Shown in pieces: positions 32,612 to 42,157 of a stretch of 64,000 nt of DNA; positions within the stretch are counted from its first letter, which is position 1; each line of letters starts with the position of its first letter. The position numbers and the translations under genes are program-made. The notes under the pieces are model-generated. The model was not told the DNA's origin, did no database searches, and saw only the letters and a program-made list of their open reading frames with translations. Source of the stretch: Mycetohabitans endofungorum (GTDB lineage: Bacteria > Pseudomonadota > Gammaproteobacteria > Burkholderiales > Burkholderiaceae); contig NZ_PRDW01000008.1 of NCBI RefSeq assembly GCF_002927045.1, forward strand, positions 105,347-169,346, written 5' to 3'.

Positions 32612-35464
32612 ATGACTGACATGCCGCCGTCAAGTTCCCCGCTTGCTTCTGACGCCGAGCCGCTGTTGAGCGCCGTCTATTCCCGCTATGCCGCCCGGCA
32701 GTACGCGGCACGGCCCGAACTGGCTGCGCGGGTGCGTGAACTTGCGCGCGCGCCGCTGACGCGGCAATGGATCGAGCAGCGGCTCGCGCAACTGGGTGCG
32801 CCGCGGGACGAGTCCGTGGACGACAACGTGCTCAAGCGCGCACTGCGCCTGGTGCGCACCGAGCTGTTCTGCGCAGTGATGGAGCGCGACCTGGCCGGGC
32901 TGGCCGATGTGCCGGAGGTGACTGGCGCGATGACGGATTTGGCCGAGGTGGCGATCCGCCGCGCCCTTGCCTCGATCAGTGCCGAGTTGCACGCGCTGTA
33001 TGGCATGCCGCTGAACGCGCAGCGACAGCCGCAGACGCTCGGAGTGGTCGGCATGGGCAAGCTCGGCGGACGTGAGTTGAACGTGTCCTCGGACATCGAC
33101 TTGATTTTCGTCTACGAGGACGACGGCGAAACCGAGGGCGGCTCCCGCGCGCCGATCTCGAACCAAGACTTCTTCACCCGAGTCGGGCGCCGGTTGATCG
33201 GTGCGTTGGCCGAGCATACCGCGCACGGATACGTGTTCCGCGTGGACATGCGGCTGCGCCCAAACGGCGATTCGGGTCCGCTTGTATGCAGTATCGGCAT
33301 GCTGGAGGAGTACTTCTATGTGCAGGGGCGCGAATGGGAACGCTATGCGTGGATCAAGGCACGGCTGGTGTCGGACGTGGACAGCGAGGCCGGCGCGCGA
33401 TTGGCGGCGCAACTCGATGCACAGGTCAGGCCGTTCGTCTATCGCCGTTATCTCGATTTCGGCGTGATTGCGGCGATCCGGGCGCTGCATGTGCAGATCC
33501 GTCAGGAGGCCACCCGCCGTGCGTCGTCGCGCCGCGACAAGGCCGATGACATCAAGTTAGGTCGCGGCGGCATCCGCGAAATCGAGTTCACCGCGCAGGT
33601 CTTCCAATTGATCCGGGGCGGTCAGGACGCCGGGTTCCGTATCCGGCCGACGCTGGCGGTACTCGATCATGCCGCTGCGCTCGGCTTGATAGCGCGTGGC
33701 GCGGTTCAGCGACTCGCGCAGGCGTATCAAATGCTGCGCTGCATCGAGCACCGGTTGCAATACGTGAACGACGCGCAAACTCATGCGATGCCCGTCGATG
33801 AAGGCGAGCGCGCGCAACTGGCGGCATCACTCGGTTTTGCTGACTATCCGGCACTACTGGCCGTGCTGGAACGCCACCGCGAGTTCGTCGGGCGGCAGTT
33901 TGACCAGATCTTCGCGGACAAGCGTGGCGGCGCGGCGGCGCCGGCCGGCGCCGGCAATCAGGCGCTCGGCAAGATTGGCAGCACAGCGTGGGAGGAGACC
34001 GCCACATGGATCTGGAGCAGTGCACTCGCTGATGAGGCAGCCGACGATGAATTGCGCACTCGACTTGCATCGCTGGGGTTCAACGACCCGCCAGCCATCC
34101 TGTCGCGATTGCATGCGGTCTGGCAGTCTGCGCGCTACGCCGGCCTGCCGGAACGGCATCGGACGCGTTTCGACAAGCTCGTGCTGCGCGCATTGGAGGC
34201 GACGCCGACGCATTGCAATGAAAGGGTCGATGCGACGTTGCTGCGTTTTCTCGATCTGCTCGAAGCGGTGGCGCGGCGTGGCTCGTACCTGGCGCTGCTG
34301 GTTGAGTATCCGGCTGCGCTGGCACGCGTGTTCGCCGTGCTCGGCGAGTCGCGTTGGGCCGCCGGCTATCTGATCCGACATCCGCAGGTGCTCGACGAGT
34401 TGCTCGACGACGAGGCGCTGGTGAGCCCGTTTGACTGGACCGAGTTCAAGCGGATGCTGCTCGCCCGACTTGCCGATGCAGACGGCACTGAGCACCAGAT
34501 GGATCTGCTGCGTCACGCGCACCAGGCTGAGGTGTTCCGGATCCTGCTGCTGGATCTCGGCGCTCATCTATCGGTCGAGCACATCAGCGACCGGTTGTCG
34601 GAACTGGCCGACGCAGTCCTGGATGTGACGCTGCAGACCGTATGGCCGCAGTTGGCTCGTCGTCATTGCGACGTGCCGCGCTTCGCAATCATTGCGTACG
34701 GCAAGCTCGGCGGTAAGGAACTTGGTTATGCGTCGGACCTGGACCTCATCTTTCTGTACGACGATCACGACGAGCGTGCCGCAGAGATCTACGCGCTGTT
34801 CGCGCGGCGGCTGATCACGTGGCTGACCATGTCCACTGGCGCCGGCACGCTGTTCGATGTGGACCTGAGACTTAGGCCGAACGGCGAGGCCGGGCTGCTG
34901 GTCACGAGCCTCACCGCCTTCCGGCGGTACCAATTGCGCGAGGGGGATGCCGCCAACACCGCGTGGGTATGGGAGCATCAGGCGTTGTCGCGCGCGCGCT
35001 TCTGTGCCGGGGATGCGCGCATCGGCGCGCAGTTCGATGCGATCCGTGCCCAGGTGCTCGCTCAGCCGCGCGATGCGCGGGCGCTGGCCACGGAGATCGC
35101 CGCGATGCGGCAAAAGGTGGCCGAAGGCCATCCCAATCCCACAGCGCTGTTCGATCTGAAGCACGATCGCGGCGGCATGGTGGACATCGAGTTCATCGTC
35201 CAGTACTGGGTGCTGCTGCATGCCGGCGCGTATCCCGCACTGCGGTGCAACACCGGCAACATCGCGTTGCTGCGCGAGGCGGCTCGCATCGGGCTGATGT
35301 CCGAGACACAGGCGGAACAGGTCGGCGGCGCCTATCGGACCTATCGTAAGCTGCAGCATGCGCTGCGGCTCGATGGAATGGACAAGGCGCGCGTGCCGCC
35401 TGAACGTGTGCAGGTCGAGCGCGACGCGGTCACGCGACTATGGGAGCAGGTCTTCGGTGCGTGA
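32612..35464 (+). CDS. glnE: Bifunctional glutamine synthetase adenylyltransferase/removase
   Basis: GlnE adds AMP to glutamine synthetase and removes it, in response to PII, setting nitrogen assimilation. The 950-residue chain has two related nucleotidyltransferase domains. The removase copy has GKLGGRELNVSSDIDLIFVY near residue 147. The adenylylating copy has YGKLGGKELGYASDLDLIF near residue 696. A central linker region follows the PII-responsive layout of the family. The first ATG of MTDMPPSSSP is taken; 32621 is an in-frame alternative. It is divergent from yhdP with 117 bp between starts and ends 8 bp before the recN stop on the other strand. Confidence 0.96.
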   Translation: MTDMPPSSSPLASDAEPLLSAVYSRYAARQYAARPELAARVRELARAPLTRQWIEQRLAQLGAPRDESVDDNVLKRALRLVRTELFCAVMERDLAGLADVPEVTGAMTDLAEVAIRRALASISAELHALYGMPLNAQRQPQTLGVVGMGKLGGRELNVSSDIDLIFVYEDDGETEGGSRAPISNQDFFTRVGRRLIGALAEHTAHGYVFRVDMRLRPNGDSGPLVCSIGMLEEYFYVQGREWERYAWIKARLVSDVDSEAGARLAAQLDAQVRPFVYRRYLDFGVIAAIRALHVQIRQEATRRASSRRDKADDIKLGRGGIREIEFTAQVFQLIRGGQDAGFRIRPTLAVLDHAAALGLIARGAVQRLAQAYQMLRCIEHRLQYVNDAQTHAMPVDEGERAQLAASLGFADYPALLAVLERHREFVGRQFDQIFADKRGGAAAPAGAGNQALGKIGSTAWEETATWIWSSALADEAADDELRTRLASLGFNDPPAILSRLHAVWQSARYAGLPERHRTRFDKLVLRALEATPTHCNERVDATLLRFLDLLEAVARRGSYLALLVEYPAALARVFAVLGESRWAAGYLIRHPQVLDELLDDEALVSPFDWTEFKRMLLARLADADGTEHQMDLLRHAHQAEVFRILLLDLGAHLSVEHISDRLSELADAVLDVTLQTVWPQLARRHCDVPRFAIIAYGKLGGKELGYASDLDLIFLYDDHDERAAEIYALFARRLITWLTMSTGAGTLFDVDLRLRPNGEAGLLVTSLTAFRRYQLREGDAANTAWVWEHQALSRARFCAGDARIGAQFDAIRAQVLAQPRDARALATEIAAMRQKVAEGHPNPTALFDLKHDRGGMVDIEFIVQYWVLLHAGAYPALRCNTGNIALLREAARIGLMSETQAEQVGGAYRTYRKLQHALRLDGMDKARVPPERVQVERDAVTRLWEQVFGA

Positions 35465-35471
35465 AGACGCT

Positions 35472-37124
35472 TCAAGCGGCCAGCATTTCCTTCGCGTGCT
35501 TGCGCGTGGTGGCGGTAATCTCGACGCCTCCGAGCATGCGCGCGACCTCCTCGACGCGGCTCGCGCGATCCAGCGCGGTCACTTCGCTGCGCGCTGCGCC
35601 TTGCGCATCGGTGGACTTGGTCACGCTGAAGTGGTGCTCGCCGCGGGCGGCGACCTGCGGCAGGTGGGTCACGCACAACACTTGTCGGATCTGGCCGAGC
35701 TGGTGCAGCAGTCGTCCAACGACCTCCGCGACGGCGCCGCCGATGCCGCTATCGACCTCGTCAAAGATCAGTGTCGGCGTCGGGCTCGCGGTGCTCGCGA
35801 TCACTGACAGCGCGAGGCTGATGCGTGCCAACTCGCCCCCGGAAGCCACCTTCGCCAGCGGCCGCAACGGCACGCCGGCGTGGCCGGCTACGCGGAACTC
35901 GACCTGCTCGAGCCCATGCTGGCCGCCTTCGGACAAGGGCTCCAACGCGACCTCGAACCGTCCGCCAGCCATCGACAAGTCCTGCATCCCGGTGGTCACC
36001 GCACTGCTCAGCGCCTTGGCCGCCTTGACGCGGGCTTTGGATAGTCGCCCCGCAAGCGCCATGTAGGCTTGCTCCGCGCATGCCTGCACGGCGCGTAACG
36101 CGTCGATATCCGTCGCCGCATCCAGCGCTTGCAATTGGGCGCGCCGTGCCAGCAACTCGTCGGGCAGGGCATCCGGTTGCATCCTGAATTTGCGCGCAGT
36201 CGAATGCAGTGCATCGAGCCGGGCTTCGACCTGCGCGAGTCGCGCCGGGTCCAGCTCGAGCCGCTGCGCGTAGTGGGTCAGCGAGTAGGCCGCCTCCTGC
36301 AGTTGAATTTCGGCCGGCTCCAGCGCGGCCAGCGCGTCGTCGAGTGTGCTGTCGATCTCGGCCAGGCCGCGCAGTTTCGCGATGATGGCACCCAATTGCG
36401 TGATCATGGCGTCGTCCGATTCGGACAAGGCGCCTAGCGCCGCCTGCACACCGTCGATCAGGTTTGCCGCGTGCGACAGCCGGTGGTGCTCGGCGCTGAT
36501 TTCATCCCATTCGCCGGGTTGCGGCGCCAGCTTCTCAAGCTCCGACAATTGCCACACCAGCCGCTCGCGCTCGAGCTGCACCTCGCGCTCTCGCGCTTGC
36601 GCGGCCTGCACGGCCGCCGCCGCGTCGCGCCAGCCGCGCCACGCCCGCGCGACGTCCGCGGCCAGCGCCGTCAGGCCCGCGTGCGCATCGAATAGCGCGC
36701 GCTGCGCGTCGCCGCGCATCAGTAACTGGTGGGCGTGCTGGCCATGGATGTCCACCAGCATTTCGCCGATGTCCCGCAACTGGCCAAGCGTGGCGGCCGT
36801 GCCGTTGATGAATGCACGCGAACGGCCGTTAGCGTCGATCACGCGGCGCAGCACCACGTGTGCGCTGCCGTCGTCGAACGCATGCTCGGCCAGCCACTGT
36901 GCGGCGCTCTCATGCGCGTCGAACTCAGCGGTGATGTCCGCACGGCTCTGGCCGGTGCGGACCACTGTCGCGTCGGCTCGCGCGCCGAGTGTCAGCGCCA
37001 ACGCGTCGATCAGGATGGATTTGCCGGCGCCGGTTTCGCCGGAAAAAACGGTAAAGCCACGCTCGAACTCGATGTCGAGCGAGGCGACGATGACAAAGTC
37101 CCGGATCGACAGATGACGCAGCAT
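35472..37124 (-). CDS. recN: DNA repair protein RecN
   Basis: RecN is an SMC-like ATPase that acts early in double-strand break repair. The 550-residue product has the Walker A motif SGETGAGKS at residues 28-36. A long coiled-coil region runs through the middle (around residues 155-350, rich in Ala, Glu, Arg and Leu). The ABC signature VASGGELARISLAL lies near residue 450, and Walker B LIFDEVDSGIGGAVAEVVG near 478. The ATG before MLRHLSIRDF is the conserved start. nadK lies 85 bp upstream on the same strand; nadK-recN is a widespread pair. Confidence 0.95.
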   Translation of the reverse strand: MLRHLSIRDFVIVASLDIEFERGFTVFSGETGAGKSILIDALALTLGARADATVVRTGQSRADITAEFDAHESAAQWLAEHAFDDGSAHVVLRRVIDANGRSRAFINGTAATLGQLRDIGEMLVDIHGQHAHQLLMRGDAQRALFDAHAGLTALAADVARAWRGWRDAAAAVQAAQAREREVQLERERLVWQLSELEKLAPQPGEWDEISAEHHRLSHAANLIDGVQAALGALSESDDAMITQLGAIIAKLRGLAEIDSTLDDALAALEPAEIQLQEAAYSLTHYAQRLELDPARLAQVEARLDALHSTARKFRMQPDALPDELLARRAQLQALDAATDIDALRAVQACAEQAYMALAGRLSKARVKAAKALSSAVTTGMQDLSMAGGRFEVALEPLSEGGQHGLEQVEFRVAGHAGVPLRPLAKVASGGELARISLALSVIASTASPTPTLIFDEVDSGIGGAVAEVVGRLLHQLGQIRQVLCVTHLPQVAARGEHHFSVTKSTDAQGAARSEVTALDRASRVEEVARMLGGVEITATTRKHAKEMLAA

Positions 37125-37209
37125 AGGCGAACGAAAGCGGTCGTCGTGAAAGGCGGATTGGGTGGGTTTGCAATGATTGAGCCGGCGTGCAGCGGTGACT
37201 GGCACCGGC

Positions 37210-38109
37210 TCAGCCGGGCTCGTCCTCGCCAAGCGACGAGTGCTCATTCCAGTGCAACTTCTTGCGCAAGGTTCGGTAATAACTGTAGCCGACCGGATGC
37301 AGGAACGGCACCGTGTGCCTGGAGCGCCGCACCTCGATCGTATCCTCGAGTTGCAACGCGGTGAACGACTGCATGTCGAAATTCACGTTGACGTCGCGCC
37401 CGCCGATGATCTGGATCGCGATCCGGCACGTGTCGGGCAGCACGATCGGCCGGTTCGACAACGCGTGTGGCGCGATCGGCACCAGCACGATCCCTTGCAA
37501 TTGCGGATGCAGTAACGGACCGTTGGACGAGAGCGCATACGCGGTGGAACCGGTTGGCGTGGCCACGATCAACCCGTCCGAGCGCTGGTCCGACATAAAA
37601 TTGCCGTCGACCGACACGCGTAACTCCGCCATCCCGGAGAAGCCGCTGCGGTTCACGACGACGTCGTTAAACGCCTGCGCGTGGTAGATCGGCTCGCCGT
37701 TGCGCATGATGCGGGCCTCCAGCAACGAGCGCTCCTCGCGCTCATGGCTGCCCAAAAGCATTTGCGGTACCAACTGGTTCATGTCGGCGATGGCGATATC
37801 GGTGATGAAGCCGAGCCGGCCGTGGTTGACACCGATGAGCGGGGTGTGGTACGGCGCGAGTTGCCGGCCGATGCCCAGCATTGTGCCGTCGCCGCCGAGC
37901 ACGACGGCGACGTCGGCGCGCGTGCCGATCTCGGCCGGCGTGAGCGCCGGATAGGCGTGCAGCCCGTTTTCGCGTGCCGTGTCGGCTTCGAACACGATCT
38001 GAAACCCGCGTTGCGTCAGGCAGCCGGCGAGCGCGGCAAGCGGCTCGCCGATGCCAGGCGTGTTGTTGCGGCCGATCAGCGCAACGGTTTTGAATTGGCC
38101 CATTTCCAT
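37210..38109 (-). CDS. nadK: NAD kinase
   Basis: NadK phosphorylates NAD to NADP. The 299-residue chain carries the diagnostic GGDGT at residues 72-76, then [12 protein letters not shown] near 97 and the second conserved region [22 protein letters not shown] near 188-210. The start at MEMGQF was chosen; MGQF two codons later is equally possible. It is divergent from hrcA (117 bp), the usual nadK/hrcA arrangement in beta-proteobacteria, and upstream of recN. Confidence 0.95.
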   Translation of the reverse strand: MEMGQFKTVALIGRNNTPGIGEPLAALAGCLTQRGFQIVFEADTARENGLHAYPALTPAEIGTRADVAVVLGGDGTMLGIGRQLAPYHTPLIGVNHGRLGFITDIAIADMNQLVPQMLLGSHEREERSLLEARIMRNGEPIYHAQAFNDVVVNRSGFSGMAELRVSVDGNFMSDQRSDGLIVATPTGSTAYALSSNGPLLHPQLQGIVLVPIAPHALSNRPIVLPDTCRIAIQIIGGRDVNVNFDMQSFTALQLEDTIEVRRSRHTVPFLHPVGYSYYRTLRKKLHWNEHSSLGEDEPG

Positions 38110-38226
38110 GCCCGCATTACACCATAGGTGTCTGGCAAACTGTATGCTTTCGTGGTTTGGGTCGCACGTGCGCGTCGGATCGATGCCGGCCCTCGCTGCG
38201 TGCAAGATTACGCTAGAATTTTCGCT

Positions 38227-39246
38227 ATGCTAGATCCTCGTGCCCAGACCCTGCTTAAGACGCTGATTGAACGGTATATCGCCGAAGGTCAGCCGGTCGG
38301 TTCGCGCACGTTGTCCAAGTATTCGGGCCTCGAACTCAGCCCGGCGACGATCCGCAACGTGATGTCCGACCTCGAGGAGCTAGGACTTGTCGCCAGTCCT
38401 CATACGTCGGCCGGGCGGATTCCGACGCCACGCGGCTACCGGTTGTTCGTCGACACGATGCTGACCGTGCAGCCCGACGCGCAGGAAGCCGAGGTCAAGC
38501 TCGCGGTGCAGGACAAGCTCAAGCCGGGCGAGACGCAGAAGGTCGTCGCGGCAGCGGCCAGCGTGCTGTCCAACCTGTCGCAGTTCGCCGGCGTTGTGCT
38601 CACGCCGCGGCGCAGCCACGTGTTCAAACAGATTGAGTTCATGCGGCTGTCCGACAAGCGGATTCTGCTGATCATCGTCACCCCCGAAGGTGACGTGCAA
38701 AACCGGATCATGGCGACCCAGCGCGACTATTCGCCGTCGCAGCTGACCGAGGCGTCCAACTATATCAACACGCATTATGCGGGCCTGTCGTTCGACGATG
38801 TGCGACGCCGGCTGCGCGAGGAAATCGACGCGCTGCGCGGCGACATGATGCAACTCATGCAGGCCGCCGTCACTGCCAGCACGGAAACCGACGACGAATC
38901 CGACAACGTACTGATCTCGGGTGAGCGGAACCTGCTCGAAGTGGCCGATCTGTCGTCCGACATGGCGCGCCTGCGCAAGCTGTTCGATGTCTTCGACCAG
39001 AAGACTAGCCTGCTACAGTTGCTCGACGTATCGAGCCATGCGCAGGGCGTGCAGATCTTCATCGGTGGCGAATCCACGCTCGTACCGATCGAGGAAATGA
39101 GCGTTGTGACCGCGCCGTATGAGGTCGATGGCAAGATCGTCGGCACGCTCGGCGTGATCGGTCCGACCCGCATGGCGTACAACCGCGTGATTCCGATCGT
39201 CGACATCACCGCCCGGCTGCTGTCGTTCGCGTTGTCTCAGCATTGA
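38227..39246 (+). CDS. hrcA: Heat-inducible transcription repressor HrcA
   Basis: HrcA represses groE-type and sometimes dnaK-type heat-shock genes by binding the CIRCE inverted repeat. The 339-residue protein starts [21 protein letters not shown] and has the winged-helix region [28 protein letters not shown] at residues 22-50 (positions rough), then [16 protein letters not shown]. The C-terminal GAF-like domain includes [18 protein letters not shown] and [21 protein letters not shown]. No CIRCE element was found by eye before hrcA, grpE, dnaK or dnaJ in this window, so its target is presumably groESL elsewhere. Confidence 0.95.
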   Translation: MLDPRAQTLLKTLIERYIAEGQPVGSRTLSKYSGLELSPATIRNVMSDLEELGLVASPHTSAGRIPTPRGYRLFVDTMLTVQPDAQEAEVKLAVQDKLKPGETQKVVAAAASVLSNLSQFAGVVLTPRRSHVFKQIEFMRLSDKRILLIIVTPEGDVQNRIMATQRDYSPSQLTEASNYINTHYAGLSFDDVRRRLREEIDALRGDMMQLMQAAVTASTETDDESDNVLISGERNLLEVADLSSDMARLRKLFDVFDQKTSLLQLLDVSSHAQGVQIFIGGESTLVPIEEMSVVTAPYEVDGKIVGTLGVIGPTRMAYNRVIPIVDITARLLSFALSQH

Positions 39247-39343
39247 CGCGAGCCTGCGGCTTTAGCCTGAGCCGATTCGTCGCGGCGCGCCACTATCCGG
39301 ATGGCCAGCCTGCGCGCCACGGCGGCAAGCGCCAAGCGGCCGT

Positions 39344-39349
39344 TATAAT
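39344..39349 (+). promoter_or_regulatory. Candidate -10 element of hemH
   Basis: TATAAT stands 43 bp before the hemH ATG. A small hairpin, GCACC (39362-39366) with GGTGC (39372-39376) around ATTAC, would lie at the start of the transcript. The -35 region is weak. Confidence 0.4.
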
Positions 39350-39391
39350 CGGATAACAAGTGCACCATTACGGTGCTCAACGGATCCTCTC

Positions 39392-40468
39392 ATGCATTTT
39401 GATCTTGAGCTGCCCTCGCAGCCGAGCGCATCGCACCGGGTCGGCGTGCTGCTGATCAACCTCGGCACCCCCGCTGCACCGACGCCGCGTGCGGTGCGGC
39501 GCTACTTGGCCGAGTTTTTGTCCGACCCGCGCGTCATCGAGATTCCCGCGCCGCTGTGGCAGATTGTGCTGCGCGCGCTGATCCTGCCGTTGCGCGGCCG
39601 CGCGTCGGCGCGCAAGTACGCGACGATCTGGGAGGCGGAGGGCTCGCCGCTGCGCGTGCACACCGAGCGGCAGGTCGATGGCCTGAGGCAGCGACTAGCG
39701 GCGGGCCGTTATTCCGTGCTCGTCGATTATGCGATGCGCTATGGCACCCCCAGCATCGGCAACGTGCTGAATCAACTCAAGCGTGCCGGCGCTGAGCGGG
39801 TGCTATTGGTGCCGCTGTATCCGCAGTATTCGGCCTCGACCAGCGCTAGCGCATTCGATGCGGCGTTCTCCGCGCTGGCGCGTATGCGCAATCAACTGGA
39901 GATCCGCACGATCAAGCATTATGCGGACTATCCCGCCTATATCGAGGCGCTGGCGTCTCAGGTGCTGCGCTATTGGCAACAGCATGGCCGGCCCGATTTC
40001 ACGGCCGGCGATCGGCTGCTGTTGAGCTTTCATGGCGTGCCTAAGCGCACGTTGGATTTGGGCGATCCCTATGCCGAGCAATGCCGACAAACTGCGACGT
40101 TGCTGGCCCATGCGCTCGGGTTGACCGAGGTCGAATGCCGGCTCACGTTCCAGTCGCGGTTCGGACGCGCGCAATGGCTGCAACCTTATACCGCACCGAC
40201 GCTGCAGGAGTTGGGCGCGGCCGGGGCCGGTCGGGTTGACGTGTTCTGCCCGGGCTTCACGTCTGACTGTCTCGAGACGCTCGAGGAGATTGGCATTGAG
40301 GGTCGTGATACGTTCTTGCGGGCGGGGGGGCGCGAGTTCCATCGGATTCCGTGTGTCAACGACGCGCAACCGTGGATCCGCGCGCTGGCCGAGATCGTCG
40401 TCACCCATTTGCAAGGGTGGCCGATTGCTATGCCGCAACAGAGCGCGGCAGCGACGACATCCGCGTGA
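39392..40468 (+). CDS. hemH: Ferrochelatase
   Basis: HemH inserts ferrous iron into protoporphyrin IX, the last step of heme synthesis. The 358-residue product begins with the family N-terminus [20 protein letters not shown] near residue 16. It has [21 protein letters not shown] near 138, [19 protein letters not shown] with the catalytic His near 214, and [20 protein letters not shown] near 285, which contains the catalytic Glu region. Length is normal. The S4-domain gene follows after 8 bp, so the two are likely cotranscribed. Confidence 0.96.
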   Translation: MHFDLELPSQPSASHRVGVLLINLGTPAAPTPRAVRRYLAEFLSDPRVIEIPAPLWQIVLRALILPLRGRASARKYATIWEAEGSPLRVHTERQVDGLRQRLAAGRYSVLVDYAMRYGTPSIGNVLNQLKRAGAERVLLVPLYPQYSASTSASAFDAAFSALARMRNQLEIRTIKHYADYPAYIEALASQVLRYWQQHGRPDFTAGDRLLLSFHGVPKRTLDLGDPYAEQCRQTATLLAHALGLTEVECRLTFQSRFGRAQWLQPYTAPTLQELGAAGAGRVDVFCPGFTSDCLETLEEIGIEGRDTFLRAGGREFHRIPCVNDAQPWIRALAEIVVTHLQGWPIAMPQQSAAATTSA

Positions 40469-40476
40469 GTTCGCCG

Positions 40477-40884
40477 ATGAACTTGAAGATCTCGACTGAT
40501 CCTCACGCGCGGCTGCGCATCGACAAGTGGCTGTGGGCGGCGCGGTTCTTCAAGACCCGTTCACTGGCGGCTGAGGCGCTTGGCAAGGGCCGGGTGCGCA
40601 TCGGCGGCGAGTCGGTGAAGGCGGCCAAGGAGGTGCGCGTCGGCGACATTGTGCAAATCGACATCGAGCGCATCGTATGGGAAGTGCAGGTGCGTGGCGT
40701 ATGTGATGTGCGTGGTCCGGCGGCGATTGCGCAGACGCTATACGAGGAGACGCCGGCCGGCAACGCGCGGCGGCTGGCCGAGTTGGAGCGGCGCAGGACT
40801 TTTCGGGAGCCTGCTGCGACGCTTCACGGGCGGCCGACGAAGCGCGATCGGCGCATCATTGACAAATTGTCCGGTGCGGATTGA
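40477..40884 (+). CDS. hslR: RNA-binding S4-domain protein, Hsp15 (HslR) type
   Basis: This 135-residue protein has an S4 RNA-binding domain at residues 11-70 (RLRIDKWLWAARFFKTRSLA, GRVRIGGESVKAAKEVRVGD) and a basic C-terminal tail (GRPTKRDRRIIDKL). Hsp15 binds 50S subunits that carry stalled nascent peptidyl-tRNA and helps recycle them; it is heat induced in E. coli. Its place between hemH and the grpE-dnaK-dnaJ set fits. ATG 40477 was chosen; a GTG at 40465 overlapping the hemH stop is an alternative that adds four residues. Confidence 0.9.
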   Translation: MNLKISTDPHARLRIDKWLWAARFFKTRSLAAEALGKGRVRIGGESVKAAKEVRVGDIVQIDIERIVWEVQVRGVCDVRGPAAIAQTLYEETPAGNARRLAELERRRTFREPAATLHGRPTKRDRRIIDKLSGAD

Positions 40885-41017
40885 ACAGCGACTCGAACGT
40901 CGCGTGGACGCCGCCGTACTCAGTCGTGGATTCGGTGACGGCCCCGGACAGGCAAATGGCGGTCGTTCCCGCGATCAATACCACGGCGACTACCCCAATG
41001 GCAAAAGTCAGTTTCAT
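40856..41017 (-). CDS. Possible small membrane or exported protein, 53 residues
   Basis: This minus-strand ORF reads MKLTFAIGVVAVVLIAGTTA, a clean hydrophobic segment like a signal peptide or single membrane helix, followed by about 33 polar residues. It overlaps the end of hslR by 29 bp and has no convincing ribosome-binding site. I do not recognise a family. It may be chance, but a properly placed hydrophobic start in a 500-bp space without other genes (40885-41385) makes it worth listing. The rest of that space holds the grpE promoter region and a direct repeat. Confidence 0.25.
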   Translation of the reverse strand: MKLTFAIGVVAVVLIAGTTAICLSGAVTESTTEYGGVHATFESLFNPHRTICQ

Positions 41018-41156
41018 GGCACGGGCGGAAACGGGCATTTGGCTGGGCGGTGGGAGCGCCGTTGACGCAAGCAGGGGGCACGCGTCTTGAAGCGCCTCAT
41101 AACAAAGTGTAGGTCAGCGTCGGCGGGCGCTCAATCTATTTGCGGTGCGACATACG

Positions 41157-41191
41157 GGAAATCGTGTAACCGATACAGGAAATCGTGTAAC
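41157..41191. repeat. 14-bp direct repeat with 21-bp period upstream of grpE
   Basis: GGAAATCGTGTAAC occurs at 41157-41170 and again exactly at 41178-41191. The period of 21 bp equals two helical turns, so both copies face the same side of the DNA. It lies about 65 bp before the heat-shock promoter of grpE, a position suited to a regulator-binding site. Confidence 0.7.
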
Positions 41192-41256
41192 GGTATATTG
41201 CAACGCACGCTTGCAACGCCATACGGTGCCGCGCCGTGACTTTTTGCGGCGAGCTA

Positions 41257-41281
41257 TTGAAAAGGCCTGCGTTGACCCCAT
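41257..41281 (+). promoter_or_regulatory. Sigma-32 (heat-shock) promoter of grpE-dnaK
   Basis: TTGAAA (41257-41262) is followed after 13 bases by CCCCAT (41276-41281) and then GT. This closely matches the RpoH consensus (CTTGAAA, 11-16 bases, CCCCATNT). The grpE ATG is about 105 bp downstream. It indicates control of these chaperones by sigma-32 rather than by HrcA/CIRCE. Confidence 0.8.
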
Positions 41282-41385
41282 GTCGATTGCGCAACTACGG
41301 TTTCCCGCGTCCCGGCGCCTGTTCAGGCCAGCCGGACGCGGGAACAGCCGAATCGAACCATTGACTGAAATTGACCACGGCCATC

Positions 41386-42012
41386 ATGGAAGAGAAGCAA
41401 GCAAGCCAGAATCGCCCCGCATCGGATACCGAACCCGCCGGCAACGGCACGCAAACGGCGCAGGACGCACAGGTGCAACCGGCCGAGGCTCAGCGCGAGG
41501 ACGCCGCGGCGGCACAGCCGGGCGCCGACAATGGGCAATTCGGCGAGGCCGATGCCGCCGCCGAGGCCAAGGCGCTCGAGCAAGCGCATGCCAAGATCGC
41601 CGAACTGCACGAGAGTTTCCTGCGCGCCTGCGCGGAGACGGAGAACGTGCGGCGGCGCGCGCAGGACGACGTCACCAAGGCACACAAGTTCGCGATCGAG
41701 AGTTTCGCCGAGCACCTGCTGCCGGTCGTCGACAGTCTGGAGGCTGCACTGGCGGACACCGCCGGCGACTTGGCGAAGGTGCGTGAGGGTGTCGAACTGA
41801 CATTGCGTCAATTGTCGAGCGCTTTGGAGAAGGGACGCGTCGTGCAGATCAATCCGGTCGGCGAGAAATTCGATCCGCACCGGCACCAGGCGATTTCGAT
41901 GGTGCCGGCCGAGCAGGAGGCCAACACGGTCGTCAGCGTGTTGCAAAAAGGCTACGTGATCGCCGACCGCGTGCTGCGCCCGGCGCTGGTCACCGTGGCC
42001 GCGCCCAAGTGA
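41386..42012 (+). CDS. grpE: GrpE, nucleotide exchange factor of DnaK
   Basis: GrpE releases ADP from DnaK and so drives the chaperone cycle. The 208-residue protein has an acidic, low-complexity N-terminus of about 65 residues ([14 protein letters not shown] on). Next come the long dimeric coiled coil ([40 protein letters not shown]) and the C-terminal beta-domain ([18 protein letters not shown]). The start at MEEKQ was chosen over the in-frame TTG at 41371. A sigma-32 promoter lies upstream and dnaK follows after 145 bp. Confidence 0.95.
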   Translation: MEEKQASQNRPASDTEPAGNGTQTAQDAQVQPAEAQREDAAAAQPGADNGQFGEADAAAEAKALEQAHAKIAELHESFLRACAETENVRRRAQDDVTKAHKFAIESFAEHLLPVVDSLEAALADTAGDLAKVREGVELTLRQLSSALEKGRVVQINPVGEKFDPHRHQAISMVPAEQEANTVVSVLQKGYVIADRVLRPALVTVAAPK

Positions 42013-42157
42013 GTGCGGCCGGCGTCTCGCCACGACAAAGCTCGCGTGCACGCCAGGGTATTGAAATCAGCGCTGTTGCACCCACGTTGTGGGCAGACGT
42101 GAATGGATGACCGCGCACTGCGCGGGTCTGCTAGATCAAAGCCAGGAGATTAGTAAA

